The notes under the pieces were generated by a model. It was not told the DNA's origin, did not search any database, and saw only the letters and a program-made list of their open reading frames with translations. A stretch of 64,000 bases of DNA, taken from NCBI GenBank assembly GCA_003996215.1, contig QJPP01001718.1:310001-374000 (forward strand). Reading direction: 5' to 3'. The first letter of the stretch is position 1; every line of letters starts with the position of its first letter. Position numbers and translations under genes: made by a program. Shown here in pieces: positions 43,064 through 54,687 of this stretch. The DNA is from Jaltomata sinuosa. Its lineage: Eukaryota > Streptophyta > Magnoliopsida > Solanales > Solanaceae.

Positions 43064-44997
43064 AGTCCATGAAAAATGGACTGGCCCATGAAAATCATAT
43101 CAAAATTCAAGTACTTGGTCTAAGAACCATGACCAGGATCCACAGATTATGGAGCAGTCCACAAGCAACGGTTTGAGGTCGTAGAAATCATATATAGGGT
43201 AGCATAAAGGCCTGAGAACCATGGTTAGGTTACATGGACCATGGAACAATCCACGGGTCGTGGCTCACCTTTGTGGAACTCATATCTGTAGGCAACCTAA
43301 AAGCCCCATGATCCACGACAGGGTTCCACAGGCCGTGGAATCATCCACCAATCATGGTTCCCACCCGTGGAACTCAGGTCACGAAATTTCTCAGCAGTTT
43401 TCTAATTTTATTTCAGAGGTGTTCAAGTCTTTTCCCTACCTTTTTTACCCTGAACCTTAGTCATTTTGGAAGAAATTAAAGTGGTTTTTGCCTTTATTTC
43501 CCCATTCTCCTAAAAGCATTCGATTCTTAGCAGTTAACAAAGAAATGATACCCTCTTTCCTTTAAAAGAACAAGCAGGGGTTTCCTCAAGGTTCAGACTT
43601 CAACCCAAAAATTCCTCCATAGAATCTCCTCCAGGTATGTGGGATTTGATAAATGGGTATCCTTTTACCCATTGAGTCCCTAATAAATTCAGTATCTTCA
43701 GTTTCCAGTTAATGTTTTAGACCTAGAGTTCCTGAATTCTATGAACCTGTTGTATCTCAGTTTCCATTGTTGTGTATGGAATTCATTACATGTTTTCTTG
43801 CGAATCGAGGATAGTTATATACTCAGAATTCTACAATCCGAGCGTGTTGTCAATTTTAGTACTTTAAAGTTCATGCATGCTAGTCAGATATCTCAGTCAG
43901 TCATACTTTATGATTAGAATGTTATCAATTTTCAAAATTATTATGCATTCTCAGAATAATCAGTATTTGGGTAATCTAGTATATCAGTTTCTATTTATTA
44001 CTTGCATATTTAGTTGGGAGTAGACTTAGCACCAAGCGGACGAAGGGATGAAGGATCACCCATCAATTTAGGCTCAAATCTTTAGTAGAAGTTCTTAAGT
44101 CCCAAAACTACAGCGCCACCGTAGGTTCTAAAGGGGTCACCTGTCAGATCATGCTTGACACCCTAGTCCCTTATTGGATATAAAATTTGTGGATCCATGC
44201 TAGTTTATGTTTGTACCTTTGACAAGGTATGAAAACCCTCCCAACTAGGGTTACAGGTTAGCCCCATAGTTAGCTCAGCTTGGGGTATGTTGGTTGACAG
44301 TAGCTACCACAGTTCAGATTAATTACTTGCATTGAACTTGTATTCAGTAGTTAGTTATTTAGTTCAGTTTAGCATTTTACACTACATGTTAAATACTTGG
44401 TCATTGTATCAGTTACCTTTCAGTCTCATCTCTCATCTTACTCTTCATGTTTAGATTATTGTATAAAAATTCAGTATATACATGTACATATATGTTAGTG
44501 CATATCCCGCATGCTCAGTCATTTAAAGTACTGATGCATATTTTTGTGCTACATTCTATTATGATGTAGGTTCAGGTGCTCAACATCCAGACCGCATTTA
44601 GTGCGATTCTCCAGTTCCTATTCAGCAGCTCAGTGGTGAGTCCTCATAGTTTGAGGATGATACTTATACTTATTTATTCAGTAGTCATTTACAGTTCAAA
44701 GACTTTTAGAGTTAGCTGGGGCTTGTACCAGCAACTCACTTCAGATAGAGGATTTCACACATAGTATTAGTTTTAGCCTTTGCAGTTTGTATTTATCTCA
44801 TATTTTTATATATATATTTATACTTTAGAGATTATTGGATTACTTTTCCAAGATTATTTCATTAAATCAGTTTAGCTTCTGCATAGTTAGTAGTTTATTC
44901 ATAAATGCTTAGTACATGCCAGACCATGGGTTAGCTTGGGATCATTTGTGACTCTAAGCACCGTATTGCATCTAGGGGGTAGCCTCAAGGCGTGATA
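43064..44997 (+). repeat. Outer family-C 5' LTR, main part
   Basis: Continuation of 33918-34011 after the nested element, ending GGCGTGATA before the primer site. Palindromic words (CCACGGGTCGTGG, CACAGGCCGTGG) lie at 43070-43385. A donor-like CTCCAG/GTATGT (43629-43640) and an acceptor-like ATGATGTAG (ending 44569) bracket 935 bp. Confidence 0.92.
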
Positions 44998-45001
44998 AAC
45001 T

Positions 45002-45014
45002 TGGTATCAGAGCA
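45002..45014 (+). other. Primer binding site (initiator tRNA-Met), outer family C
   Basis: TGGTATCAGAGCA a few bases after the LTR end. The leader to gag is about 200 nt and includes GTAGAGTCCT as in A and B. Confidence 0.9.
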
Positions 45015-45214
45015 TCAGGTTTAATATGTCCTAGGGTGTCTGAAAGACTCATCAAGTAGAGTCCTTTTCATGGGTGTGAAGCACGCCACACTTATGGAGG
45101 AGGAGCTACAAACCATTTTTAGGAAAAACTTCCGTTCTTTATTTTCCATCTCGTGCTATAGAGTGTGAACTCTATTTAATCTCCTTCTAACTCGTGCTCT
45201 TTGCGTTACAGAAA

Positions 45215-46415
45215 ATGCCTCTCAAAAGAGCAAATGGAAGGGGAAACAAAAATAGTAATAGAAGCCAACAAGCACCACCAGCTCCAGCAGACCCTTTAAA
45301 TGAGAAGGTCACTCACGCTGAGTTCAGGGCTGCTTTTCAGGTGATGGATCAAGCCATGACAACTTAGGTGAATCAGCAGGCTGTGGCACCAGCCCCACTA
45401 CAAAATAACTCCGCAGCAACTAGGGTCTGATATTTCACTCGGATGAATCCTCCAGAATTCCATGGCTCTAGTACTGAAGAGGATCCACAGGAATTCCTTG
45501 ATGACATCCAAAAGGTGATAGAAATTATGGGTGTCACCCCGGTTGAGAGTTCAGACTTAGCTACTTATCAGCTGAAAGGAGTGGCTTATACCTTGTACTA
45601 ACAATGGAAGTAGAATAGAGGTACAAATGTAGGCCAGTGGATTGGAATCATTTTAAGACTGCATTTTTGGACAAGTTTTTCCCACTTGAAATCATGGAAG
45701 CCAGGGTTTAAGAGTTCATCAACATGAGGCATAATGATATGAGCATGAAGGAATATTCTCTCAAGTTTACTCAACTTTCCAAGTATGCTCCGATGATGGT
45801 AGCTGACTCCAGAGCCTGCATGAGTAAGTTCGTTCAGGAGTTTCTGATGATGTGGTCAAGAAGTACAGGACCTCCATGCTGGTGAAGGAGATGGACATCT
45901 CTAGGTTGATGACTCATGCCCAGCAGATTGGGGACGAAAAGATCAAAGAGATAGGAAGAGAAAGCAAGAGGGCTAGAACAAGTGACTTCAGTTATTCTCA
46001 ACAAAGGTCATATGGTGGTAATCGCTCTCATTTCCATCACAATTCTTCAGCTCCAGCCCTATTTTCTTCTAGTGCCCCAGTGCCCAAGTTCAGACAGGAT
46101 CAGCAGAATAGGGCATCAGGCTCTAAGTCCCATGGTAGTGTCACTAGTGGGCGCACTCATCCAGTTTGTGAGAAGTGTGGTAGGAACCACCAAGGTGAGT
46201 GTATGACAGGTAGTGGGAATTATTTTGGATGTGGTAAGCCAGGCCACAGAATGAAAGAGTGTCCAATGGCTTCTCAGAAGGGCAGGGATACTCTCCAGCA
46301 GAATCAAGCTAACTATACAGCAGCTCCAGCAGGTCACCTGACTCAGCAGGGTGCTTCATCCAGAGTAGGTGGTGGTCAATGCCAAAATAGGTTATATGAT
46401 TTTCAGACTCGATAG
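45215..46415 (+). pseudogene. gag, outer family C
   Basis: ATG at 45215 (MPLKRANGRGNKNSN). The capsid part MNPPEFHGSSTEEDPQEFLD and VESSDLATYQLKGV is interrupted by stops and a frameshift near 45640. A 187-codon frame (45852-46415) carries the rest: KEMDISRLMTHAQQIGDEK, a Ser/Gln-rich linker, the knuckle CEKCGRNHQGEC and FGCGKPGHRMKEC (first Cys replaced by Tyr). It is better preserved at its C-terminal half than the inner copy. Confidence 0.88.
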
Positions 46416-46419
46416 GACC

Positions 46420-46900
46420 AGGAGGATTTCCCTAATATGGTCACAGGTACGTTATGAGTTTTTCATTTTGATGTTTATCATTGTTAGACCTCAGAGCTAT
46501 TCTCTCTTTTGTAACTCTATATAAAAGTAGACCGGCGTTAGTCTACAAATCCTCCTAGACTCCTTCTCAGTCTCTACTCCAGTTGGTTATCCAGTCATTG
46601 CCAGACGGGTATACCAAAATTGCCCAGTCACAGTTCCTCATAAAGTCACCTCAGCAGATCTTGTAGAGTTAGAAATAACTGACTTGAACATTATTCTAGG
46701 CATGGACTGGTTTCATTCTTGTTATGCCTTAGTTGATTGTAGAACCAGGATAGTTCGATTCTAGTTTCCAAATGAACCAGTATTAGAACGGAAGGGTAAT
46801 ACCTCAGTGCCTGTAGTTCATTCATCTCTTACCTTTAGGCCAAAAAATGATTTTCAAAGGGTATATCTATCATCTTGTTCGGGTTAAAGATTCAGATTCC
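46420..46900 (+). pseudogene. Aspartic protease, outer family C (degraded)
   Basis: Split over frames: FHFDVY, then LLDLRAILSFVTLY (46481-46520, the active site D-P-G-A read as D-L-R-A), and later LVELEITDLNIILGMDWFHSC (about 46660-46725). Several stops and shifts. Confidence 0.78.
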
Positions 46901-46954
46901 GAGACCTCTACTCTTCAGTCAGTCCCGCTGGTTAGTGAGTTTCCTAAAGTATTT

Positions 46955-47257
46955 CCAGAACATCTTCTTGGAGTTCCTCTCTAAAAGAAAATTGGCTTCG
47001 AAATAGATCTCCTCCCAAATACCCAGCCCATCTCTATTCCATCTTACAGAATGGCTCCAGCCAAACTTAAGAAATTAAAGAAACAACTGAATGAACTACA
47101 AGATAAGGGCTTCATCAGACCCAACATCTCTCCATGGGGTGCTCCAGTCTATTTCATGCAAAATAAAGACGGATCTCTTAGGATATGCATCGACTACCGT
47201 CAGTTAAGCAAAGTCACAATCAAGAATAAGTATCCCATTTCCAGGATTGATGATCTT
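46955..47257 (+). pseudogene. Reverse transcriptase start, outer family C, truncated
   Basis: IDLLPNTQPISIPSYRMAPA, KKLKKQLNELQDKGFIRPNI and SLRICIDYRQLSKVTIKNKY run in one frame to RIDDL, where the sequence changes at 47258 into the second host block. The catalytic FIDD part is missing. Confidence 0.9.
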
Positions 47258-47393
47258 AAATTCGTAAATTCTATTTCTCTTCTACATAACAGATTTTAGC
47301 ATCTTTCCCTTTAATAAATTGGTATTAATTAATCTCAAAATGCTTACTTAATACATTGAGTTGTTTCTCATATGATCACTTAATTAATAGTTA

Positions 47394-47629
47394 CTCCCTC
47401 CATCCCAATTTATGTGGCACCTTTGACTTGGTACGATGTTTAATAAAAAGGAAAGACTTTTAAAACTTGTGATCTAAAATAATCTTTGAAAATTTGTGTG
47501 GTTATAAATCATTTCATTAAAGGTAAAAAGGAAATTTCAAAGTTAATTTTTTTTAATTATAAAAAAATGACATTCTTTTTGGGACGGACTAAAAGGAAAA
47601 ATGTGCTACATAAAATGGGATGGAGGGAG
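47394..47629. mobile_element. Stowaway-type MITE, copy 2
   Basis: 236 bp, ends CTCCCTCCATCCCAATTTAT and ATAAAATGGGATGGAGGGAG, TA on both sides (47392-47393, 47630-47631). Same position in the block as copy 1, so it was present before the block duplicated. Confidence 0.93.
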
Positions 47630-48505
47630 TATTATTTTAGAAAAACAAATTTTTTTGTAGAGGAAAAATTGAAATCAAGAAGAAAAAAGATTCTGTGAGA
47701 TAATAACTATTCCCTTTACATTATTTAACGTGGTTCGTGTTGACTTCACACTCCTCTTATGAAAATATTTATTAGAGGTTTATTTTACTAATTTAAACTT
47801 ATTGATTTATTTTTTAAAATACAAATTTTACTATTAGTGTTTCACGTACTCCATCCATTTCATATTACTTGATCTATGTTGATTAAGAACTCCCATTAAA
47901 AAATTTTATTAGAGGTTTTATTTACCCTAAAAAGGTACAGTTGAATTTGTATATAAGTTCAGAGCACACACATTAGATCTAACATTGATTAGAATTTGTT
48001 ACCAACAAATTGATTATGTATAGGATTAACAATTGAATATATAATTCAAATAAAGTAAATAAACACACGATTACAGGATCGGTGAAATAGTTTATAATAG
48101 TTCAAAATTTTTAAATTCCCTCTCTTGTACAAAACTAGCAGCTTTCCCTCAAATAAAGTGCTAAAAAATAATAATTCAAATTAAAGGTGGTATTAATCTC
48201 AAAATGCTTAATTAATACCCTGAATTGATTTCTCATATGATCACTTAACTAATAGTTATTATCTTAGAATATTAATTTTTTAGTGAGAGAAACTGAAATC
48301 AAGAAGAAAAATGGCTTTCTAAAATAAGAATAACTCCCTCCCCGCTTTATTTAATGGTAAAACTACATAAATAAGCAAGTATCCCTAGTCTAACTGCTAA
48401 ATCTCACACTACTTTAAAATAATTACACAATTACATGCTACTCCTAATTTTTTAGTAGATTGCACATATATACTCCCTCTCTCACTCGCCTCTCTCCTCC
48501 CTCCC

Positions 48506-48905
48506 CCTCTCTCGCTTCTTCTTCTTCTCCTCCTTCTTCTCCTTCTTATTTCTTCCTTCTTCCTTCTTCCTTCGTCCTTCTTCCTTCTTCCTCCTTCTCC
48601 TCCTCCTCCTCCTCCTCCTTCTTCTTCTTCTCCTCCTCCTCCACCTCCTCCTCCTCTTCTTCTTCTTCTTATTCTTCTTCTTCCTCTTCTTCTTCTTCTT
48701 CCTCTTATTCTTCCTCTTTGTCTTCCTCTGCCTCTGCCTCTTCCTTAGCCTCTTCCTCCTCCTCTTCTTCTTCTTCTTCATCTTTTTCTTCCTCTTCTTC
48801 TTCCTCTTCCTCTTCTTCTTCTTCCTCTTCTTATTCCACTTCTTCTTCCTCTTCTTCTTCCTCTTCCTCTTTCTCAGCCTGTGCCTCTGCCTCTGCCTCT
48901 TCCTC
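48506..48905 (+). repeat. Expanded CTT/CCT tract
   Basis: About 400 bp of TTC, TCC and CCT triplets with interspersed GCC. It produces long spurious frames, poly-Ser on the plus strand (48460-48951) and Lys/Arg-rich on the minus strand (48482-48781), which I do not regard as genes. Copy 1 has only about 50 bp of pure triplets here. Confidence 0.93.
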
Positions 48906-48939
48906 AGCCTCTTCCTCAGCCTCCTTGTCCTCGTCCTTA

Positions 48940-49275
48940 TGCTCGTCCTAATGGTTATTCTCTAAACTCCGGTTCTGACAAGTTTCTGGTTTCTTTATGT
49001 GACAATTTTATAATCCCCTTCTTCCAGACAACTACCTTCAACGTACTCGAAGAAAATTGGAGGAAAATTGTTGAAAATCATATTGCGGAGCTCAATGGGA
49101 CTAGTGTAAGGTACTTTTTAAGTGGTGGAGTATTAAGATATCATATCTAGTATCAAAAATATGGTATTTGAGGTTGGAATGGTTACTGCAAAATCAAAAC
49201 CAATTGTTGATCTACTTATTTCAAATCAATTTTTGCATATAATTGCAACTAATATTTTAGAAATTTCATCCAAGA
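48940..49275 (+). pseudogene. DUF538-domain protein relic, copy 2
   Basis: After the triplet tract the frame reads NGYSLNSGSDKFLVSLC, TTTFNVLEENWRKIVENHI and AELNGTSV before a frameshift at about 49113 (KWWSI is readable in another frame). Then VFEVGMVTAKS appears. The preceding FPIGLLP part seen in copy 1 is replaced by triplet-repeat sequence. In the middle it is closer to normal DUF538 proteins than copy 1 is, but is also dead. Confidence 0.7.
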
Positions 49276-49439
49276 ACTTTTGAATTTTCTAGGAGGTGAT
49301 GACACCTAAGGCAATTGATGAATGTATCAGTACATATTTGATATAAGATATATGTATTTATGTATAGATACACTAGATGCACTATCCGAGTTTACTCCAG
49401 ATACAAATAGATACATATATCTTATGAATCTGACACAAG

Positions 49440-49835
49440 CTTATGCACATATAGTCAGATACATACTTTTAGATACATGTATCTATATATAGATACATGC
49501 ATCTGGATAAGTATATTTTCTCCGTCCTTCTTCTTTTAAATATGAATCTATGCATAGTGCATAGTAGAGGAACAAGACAGTGCACAGATATACTAGTCCA
49601 CAGTGCAAAAATATATATCTATGCATAGTGCACAGATACACTAAGTAAGTATGTATCTATACACTAGATACATCACAGATAGACTAGATACAAAGAAGTA
49701 GAGGGAAGAGAGAGGGAGAGAGATGAGCGAGAGAGGAGAGAGGTGGGCGAGAGAGGAGAGAGGTGGGCGAGAGAGGAGAGAGGTGAGCGAGAGAGGATAG
49801 GCTAGCGAGAGAGGAGAGATATGAGAGACATTTAT
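49440..49835. repeat. ATACATGTAT-rich segment and GAGCGAGAGAGG minisatellite, copy 2
   Basis: Counterpart of 2220-2560. The minisatellite (49690-49830) has about five units of 22 bp such as GGGCGAGAGAGGAGAGAGGT, more regular and longer than in copy 1. Confidence 0.85.
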
Positions 49836-50583
49836 CAGATACATGTATCTAGAGACAAATACAGTGTATCTAACAAAACATGTAATTATTGAAACTATTG
49901 GTATGTTGAGTAATTAACACCTACACTAGTGTGGTTTATGAAAGTTCCTCTTTTTTAATTACTTAACTCGTGTTGACTTGACACTCTCCTTAAGAAAATA
50001 TTTATTAGATATTTAATTTACTAAATTAATCTTTAAAAAATTAAATTTGACTATTAGTACTTTGTCTTCTTCATTCGTTTTATATTACTTGACCCATGTT
50101 GACTTAACACTCCCCTTAAAAATTATTTATTAGAGGCTTAATTTATTAAATTAACCTTATTACTTACGCTTTGAAAATTGAAATCTGATCACTGGTACTT
50201 TACATAGTTAATTAATGATAAGGATAGTATTGAAAAAAAATGATAAATTTCTCTTGATTGATTAAAATGGAAAAGTAAAAATAATTATATTTAGTATAAA
50301 GGCCAAATAAAATAAAACGTGGAAAAATAGTTATTTAATGATAAGGATCTTAGTGAAAGAAAATAATAATTTTCTCTCAATTTGCTAAAATAGACAAGCA
50401 AAAGAAAAATATTTATAATATAAAATAACACGGGAAGAAATAATAATTAAATGACCATCTCAAAATTCCAACCCTTAATACCCTCCTCTCGTAAAGAAAA
50501 AAGATTCTAATGGTTTCCCCCCCTAATAATTTGCTGACCTATTTCTCGAGATATCTTCCATATTAATTTATTAAATGACCTTC

Positions 50584-52755
50584 TGTAACGATTGGGTCCG
50601 TCGTTACGGGTAAACCTTCTGTGCCAACTTTTAGATTAGAAAACTTCCGGGTTTGGGAGTTGGAAATTTTTGGCTAGGCTAGTCTCGGTCAATTTTGGAG
50701 CAAGGTATGATCTAAGGCAATCCGAGTGAGAATTAGATAATGTATCTTGTATTGAGATAGTTTTTTCGTTAGCTAAGATATTATGGAGTTCGAGGGACTT
50801 TTTGAAAACGAATTCATGTAAGTAGAACTCCCGGTATTAAGGTTGATGTGAAGGGGTTGTTCCAGAATGTAAGGATTTAAAGTGTGTTGTAAAATTGACA
50901 CATTTGAGGGATTTTCCTAGAATCTATTCGGTTGACACAGCGCTACTGCGGCCACTGTTATAGCCAAATAATTTCTTCTATAGCGGAAGTCAATAACGGT
51001 CAGCACTGCCATAGCGGTCGGTTCCGCTAAGGTGTTGAAGCTATAGCAGTGTACGGACCGCTATAGAAAAATGAGTCAGGTTTTAATGCAAAAACTTCCC
51101 CAAAATGTTCAGTTTTTCCTCAAGAACGTTTTGGAGAAATGCAAGGGCAATTTGAGTGATTTCAACTCTGTTTTTCACCATTTCTTTTGTCCCAAAGGTA
51201 AGGATTTTTCTTCCCTAACTTAATATTATGTTTCCTACGCAGTAGAATAGTTAACTGCAGGTTTGGGAGAAGGTTTGGGTTAACCTAAGAAGGTAGAATC
51301 CGGGGGAAAAGGGGGATTCTAGGGTGTTAATTTCTTGGGTCCTGAATATTATTGCTGGGTTATGATCTGTTCGTTATAATTCACTATATAAAACCATTAA
51401 AATGGTAGTTTAGGATGAATTAGTGGTGGGAAAGCCTGGGAATGGGTTGAATGATTATAATTTTGGCCTGGGGATTTGGATTTTGTATAATCTGGGTATT
51501 TTAGGCTAGTAAATTGATTGTAGGTTCTTGTAATTGTGTTTAGACCAAGAGCAAGCTAAAGCTAAAGAAAATGAGAAGGCTCCAGTCCAGTAAAGTTTCC
51601 CAAAAGCAATTCGAGGTAGGTGATGGTTACTATTTTTTCCAATATGCAACATGTGTTCTGGTACTATCGCTTAGTATTGTATGAGTTTGCATGCATAGGA
51701 AATGGGATTATGAATGTCTAGATATCCTGTGTCAATTATGTAAAATGAACTGTTTGGTTGCTTGTTGGCTTACAAGTGTGATGTTGTTCATGATTTATTG
51801 ACTTGTTGGATTGTATGTGACTTTCAGTTAGCTCGGGTACCACGACTGGTATAGGTTACATATTGATTGGCTTTGGGTACCATGCCTGATACGGAAATTT
51901 TATCGGTTCGCTTGGGTACCACACCTGGTATAGGTTTTATATCGGTTGGCTTGGATTCTACACCTGGTATGGGTTTGATTGTACTTGCATTGATTGTATT
52001 CTGACGATGGTTCTATGAGTGGACCGAGCTGTATTCTTGATATGTGATTGTTGCATGATGGTCCTTGAGAGGCCGGGTGGTTGTACGTAACTGTGGGATT
52101 GGTCATAGTATAGACCGGGATTGCATGTTGAACACTTAGGTATTATATTAGGGATTCATACTTGGCCAGGGTTATTTGAAAGGGGTATATGTTATTGTCA
52201 TAGTGTATTGTGCAATGGTTGTCAGACCTATTACATGCGATTGGTAAGCTAGAGGAAAAACTTAGAGTCTAGTTTTATTGCTAGCTTCTATTACATGTTT
52301 TCCTTACTTTACTATGCTTTAGTTTATTGTTCATATCTTGTTTATTGGAGCTAGTCGATGATCCTACTCGTACACAGTAGTTGTGTACTGATTCTGCACT
52401 TGCTTTTCTTTTTGTGAATATAGAACATCTTCCAGCAGCTGACACGCGACCTCAATTGTAGTTCCGGCGATTTCAGATCCCAAGGATGAGCTACTCTTTT
52501 GACTACCATGGTTTCATCCAGTATATTTTTGGTCCCTTGTTTCATACCTGGATTCTCTTATTTTTAGGGATGCATCCCCGTATTCTAGACTTTTGGTAGA
52601 ATGTTTGGTACGATGACTTTTAGATTCTAGGGAGATTTTTTTGCAAGATTCTTATTATGTTAGTATTTTGAGGTTGTGAATGATCATTTACTTTAATGCA
52701 ACTTGTTTTGAGCTATTAGATTTCACTAAGTGTTGAGTGGTAGAAGGTGAGGGCT
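50584..52755 (+). mobile_element. B4: B-type LTR, right end deleted
   Basis: Begins TGTAACGATTGGGTCCGTCG. It has CGCTATAG-like words at 50940-51065, donor-like sites (51198, 51616), a short GGTACC minisatellite (51828-51975), the box GTCGATGATCCTACTCGTAC (52350-52369) and an acceptor-like GTGAATATAG ending 52423. It resembles other B LTRs up to GTGGTAGAAGGTGAGGGCTT near 52755 and then passes directly into RNase H sequence, so the last tens of bases, the primer site, gag and RT are absent. No matching 3' LTR was found. Confidence 0.8.
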
Positions 52756-54685
52756 TTACTGTGATTATGATGCTTTCAAGATTGTCCTTGGGTGTGTGTT
52801 GATGCAGCAAGGAAAGATTATTGTATACACTTCTAGGTAGCTGAAGGTTGATGAGAAAAACTACCCCACTCATGATTTGGAGTTGGTAGCAGTAATCTTT
52901 GCTTTGAAGATTTGAAGGCATTACCTTTATGACATTTATTTTGAGATCTTCACATATCATCGTAACCTACAGTATTTCTTTTACAAAAAATATCTCAATT
53001 CGAGGCATCGTAGGTGGATGGATTTACTTATGAACTATGATATGATGATTCTTTATTACCAGGGAAAGGCTAATGTGGCAGCAGATTCCTGGAGTAGAAA
53101 GGCAGTGAACATGGGTAGCCTTGCATTGTTATTAGCTCAGAATCATCCTTTGGCTTTGGTCATTTAGTGCTTAGCCAACCAATTTGGGAGACTTGATATA
53201 TTTGAGCCCGGAAGAGTTCTTACTTTTGTGGAGGCTCAGTCTATGCTTTTGGAGAAGATTAAGGCTCAATAGTTTGAAAATGAAAAGTCAAGGTTAATTC
53301 GAGACAAGTTGTTGGAGGGTGAAACTAGAGAGGCAGTGTTGTATCCGGTTGGTGTTTTGAGAATTAAGGGTCGTGTTTGTATTCCTAGAGTCAGTGACTT
53401 ACCATATTGACTATGTAGTAGGCGGAGAAGATGTATCATTACTTGAACCATTACTATTGGTGATGTAGAATAAATAGAGATATCGTGTATTATGTGCCTA
53501 AGTGTTTCAACTGCTAGCAAGTAAAGTATGAGCACCAAAGACCCGGATGAATGATTCATAATGGTACCTATAACTAATTAGTAGTGGGAACGGATAGCTG
53601 TGGACTTTGTGGTAGGCTTAACTTAGACATTGAGGAAATTTGATGCTACTTAGGTCATTGTGGATAGATTGACCAATTTTGCTCATTTCATACCAGTTCA
53701 AAAAATGAACAATTCAAAGAGTTTGGATCAAATTTAAATCTAAGATATATTTCATTTTTATGGGGAGCCTATTTCCATCATATCTGGTAGAGGTACTTAG
53801 GTCACATCTCATTTTTGGAGGCTTATGAAAAAGGAATTGGGTTTCCGAGTTGAGCTTAGTACAACATTTCACCCACAGGTTGATGGTCAGTCAGATAGGA
53901 CTATACATGTCCTTGAGGATATGCTACATGCATGTGTTATTTATTTTAGTGGTCAATAGGATCAGTTTTTAGCTTTACATGAGTTTGCCTAAAATAACAA
54001 CTTTCATTCCAACATCAATATAACACAGTTTGAGGCTTTATACAGTAGAAGGTGTAGATCTCCAGTAGGTTAGTTTTATGCATTTGATGTTAGGTCTTGG
54101 GGAATGGATATGTTAAGGGATTCCTTGGAAAAGTGAATTTGATCCAGGAGCAACTTCCTACAAATCAGCACAAGCAAAAGAGTTATGACGACCGAAAGGT
54201 TCATGATTTAGCATTCATGATTCAAGAGAAGGTTTTGCCAAAGATATCAGCACTGAAGGGATTAATGAGATTCGAGAAGAAGGGTAAGCTCAGCCTTAGT
54301 TTTATTGGTCCTTTTGAGTTCTATAACGCATCTTTCAGGTGAATTATGAGTTAGCCTTACCTCTAGGTCTTCAGATGCTCATCCTGTGTTTCATGTGACT
54401 ATGTTGAAAAGATATAATTCAGATAGTTCAAATGTGTTTCAATAGGCGCAGTACAGATGATTAGGATTTTGTAATTTGAGGAGGCGCCTATAGCTATATT
54501 GGATAGGTAGGTTTGCAAGTTCATATCCAAGGAGATAGCTTCTATGTAGGTGCAATAGAAACATCGTCCGATGGAAGAGGTCACTTGGGAGACAAAATTG
54601 GACATGGAGATAGATATCCCTAACTTTTTGAGGTTTCAAGTATGTTCTATCTCTTTATGTTCGAGTACAAATATGTGTTTTAGTA
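52756..54685 (+). pseudogene. RNase H-integrase remains of a chromovirus
   Basis: Starts in RNase H (YDASKIVLGCVLMQQGKIIV, THDLELVAVIFALKI, HRRWMDLLMNYDMMILYYQG), continues through the linker (NMGSLALLLAQNHPLALV) and a very decayed integrase: CFNC, then HPQVDGQSDRTIHVLEDML at 53870-53930 and the C-terminal KQKSYDDRKVHDLAF, ALKGLMRFEKKGKLS, FIGPFEF in a frame at 54097-54342. More than ten stops. The 3' side runs into the D-type LTR, so this pol probably belongs to a D-type element joined to B4 by deletion. Confidence 0.85.
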
Positions 54686-54687
54686 TT

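Larger units (their letters stand above)
33918..47257 (+). mobile_element. Outer family-C chromovirus, split by a nested copy and truncated in RT
   Basis: The first 94 bp of the 5' LTR (33918-34011, TGTAGCACCCTAAGAAATTC) are separated from the rest (43064-44997) by the inner family-C element. Primer binding site, gag, protease and the beginning of RT follow on the plus strand. At 47257/47258 the RT frame switches abruptly into the second host block, so the 3' two thirds of pol and the 3' LTR are missing. Confidence 0.9.
47258..50583 (+). repeat. Duplicated host block, copy 2
   Basis: Collinear with 214-2946 joined to 13185-13553, without element A. The left junction shares AAATTC with copy 1; the right end is cut by a B-type LTR inside ATGACCTTC (50575-50583). 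It shows the pre-insertion sequence of element A (ATAAGGATAGTATTG near 50218). Apart from the sub-features listed, it is AT-rich and non-coding. The defensin-like gene that follows in copy 1 is not found after this copy within the window. Confidence 0.88.

Noticed and set aside
48460..48951. 163-codon serine-rich open frame
   Set aside because: Produced by a CTT/CCT triplet tract; the complementary strand is open as well (Lys/Arg-rich), and copy 1 of the block lacks it.
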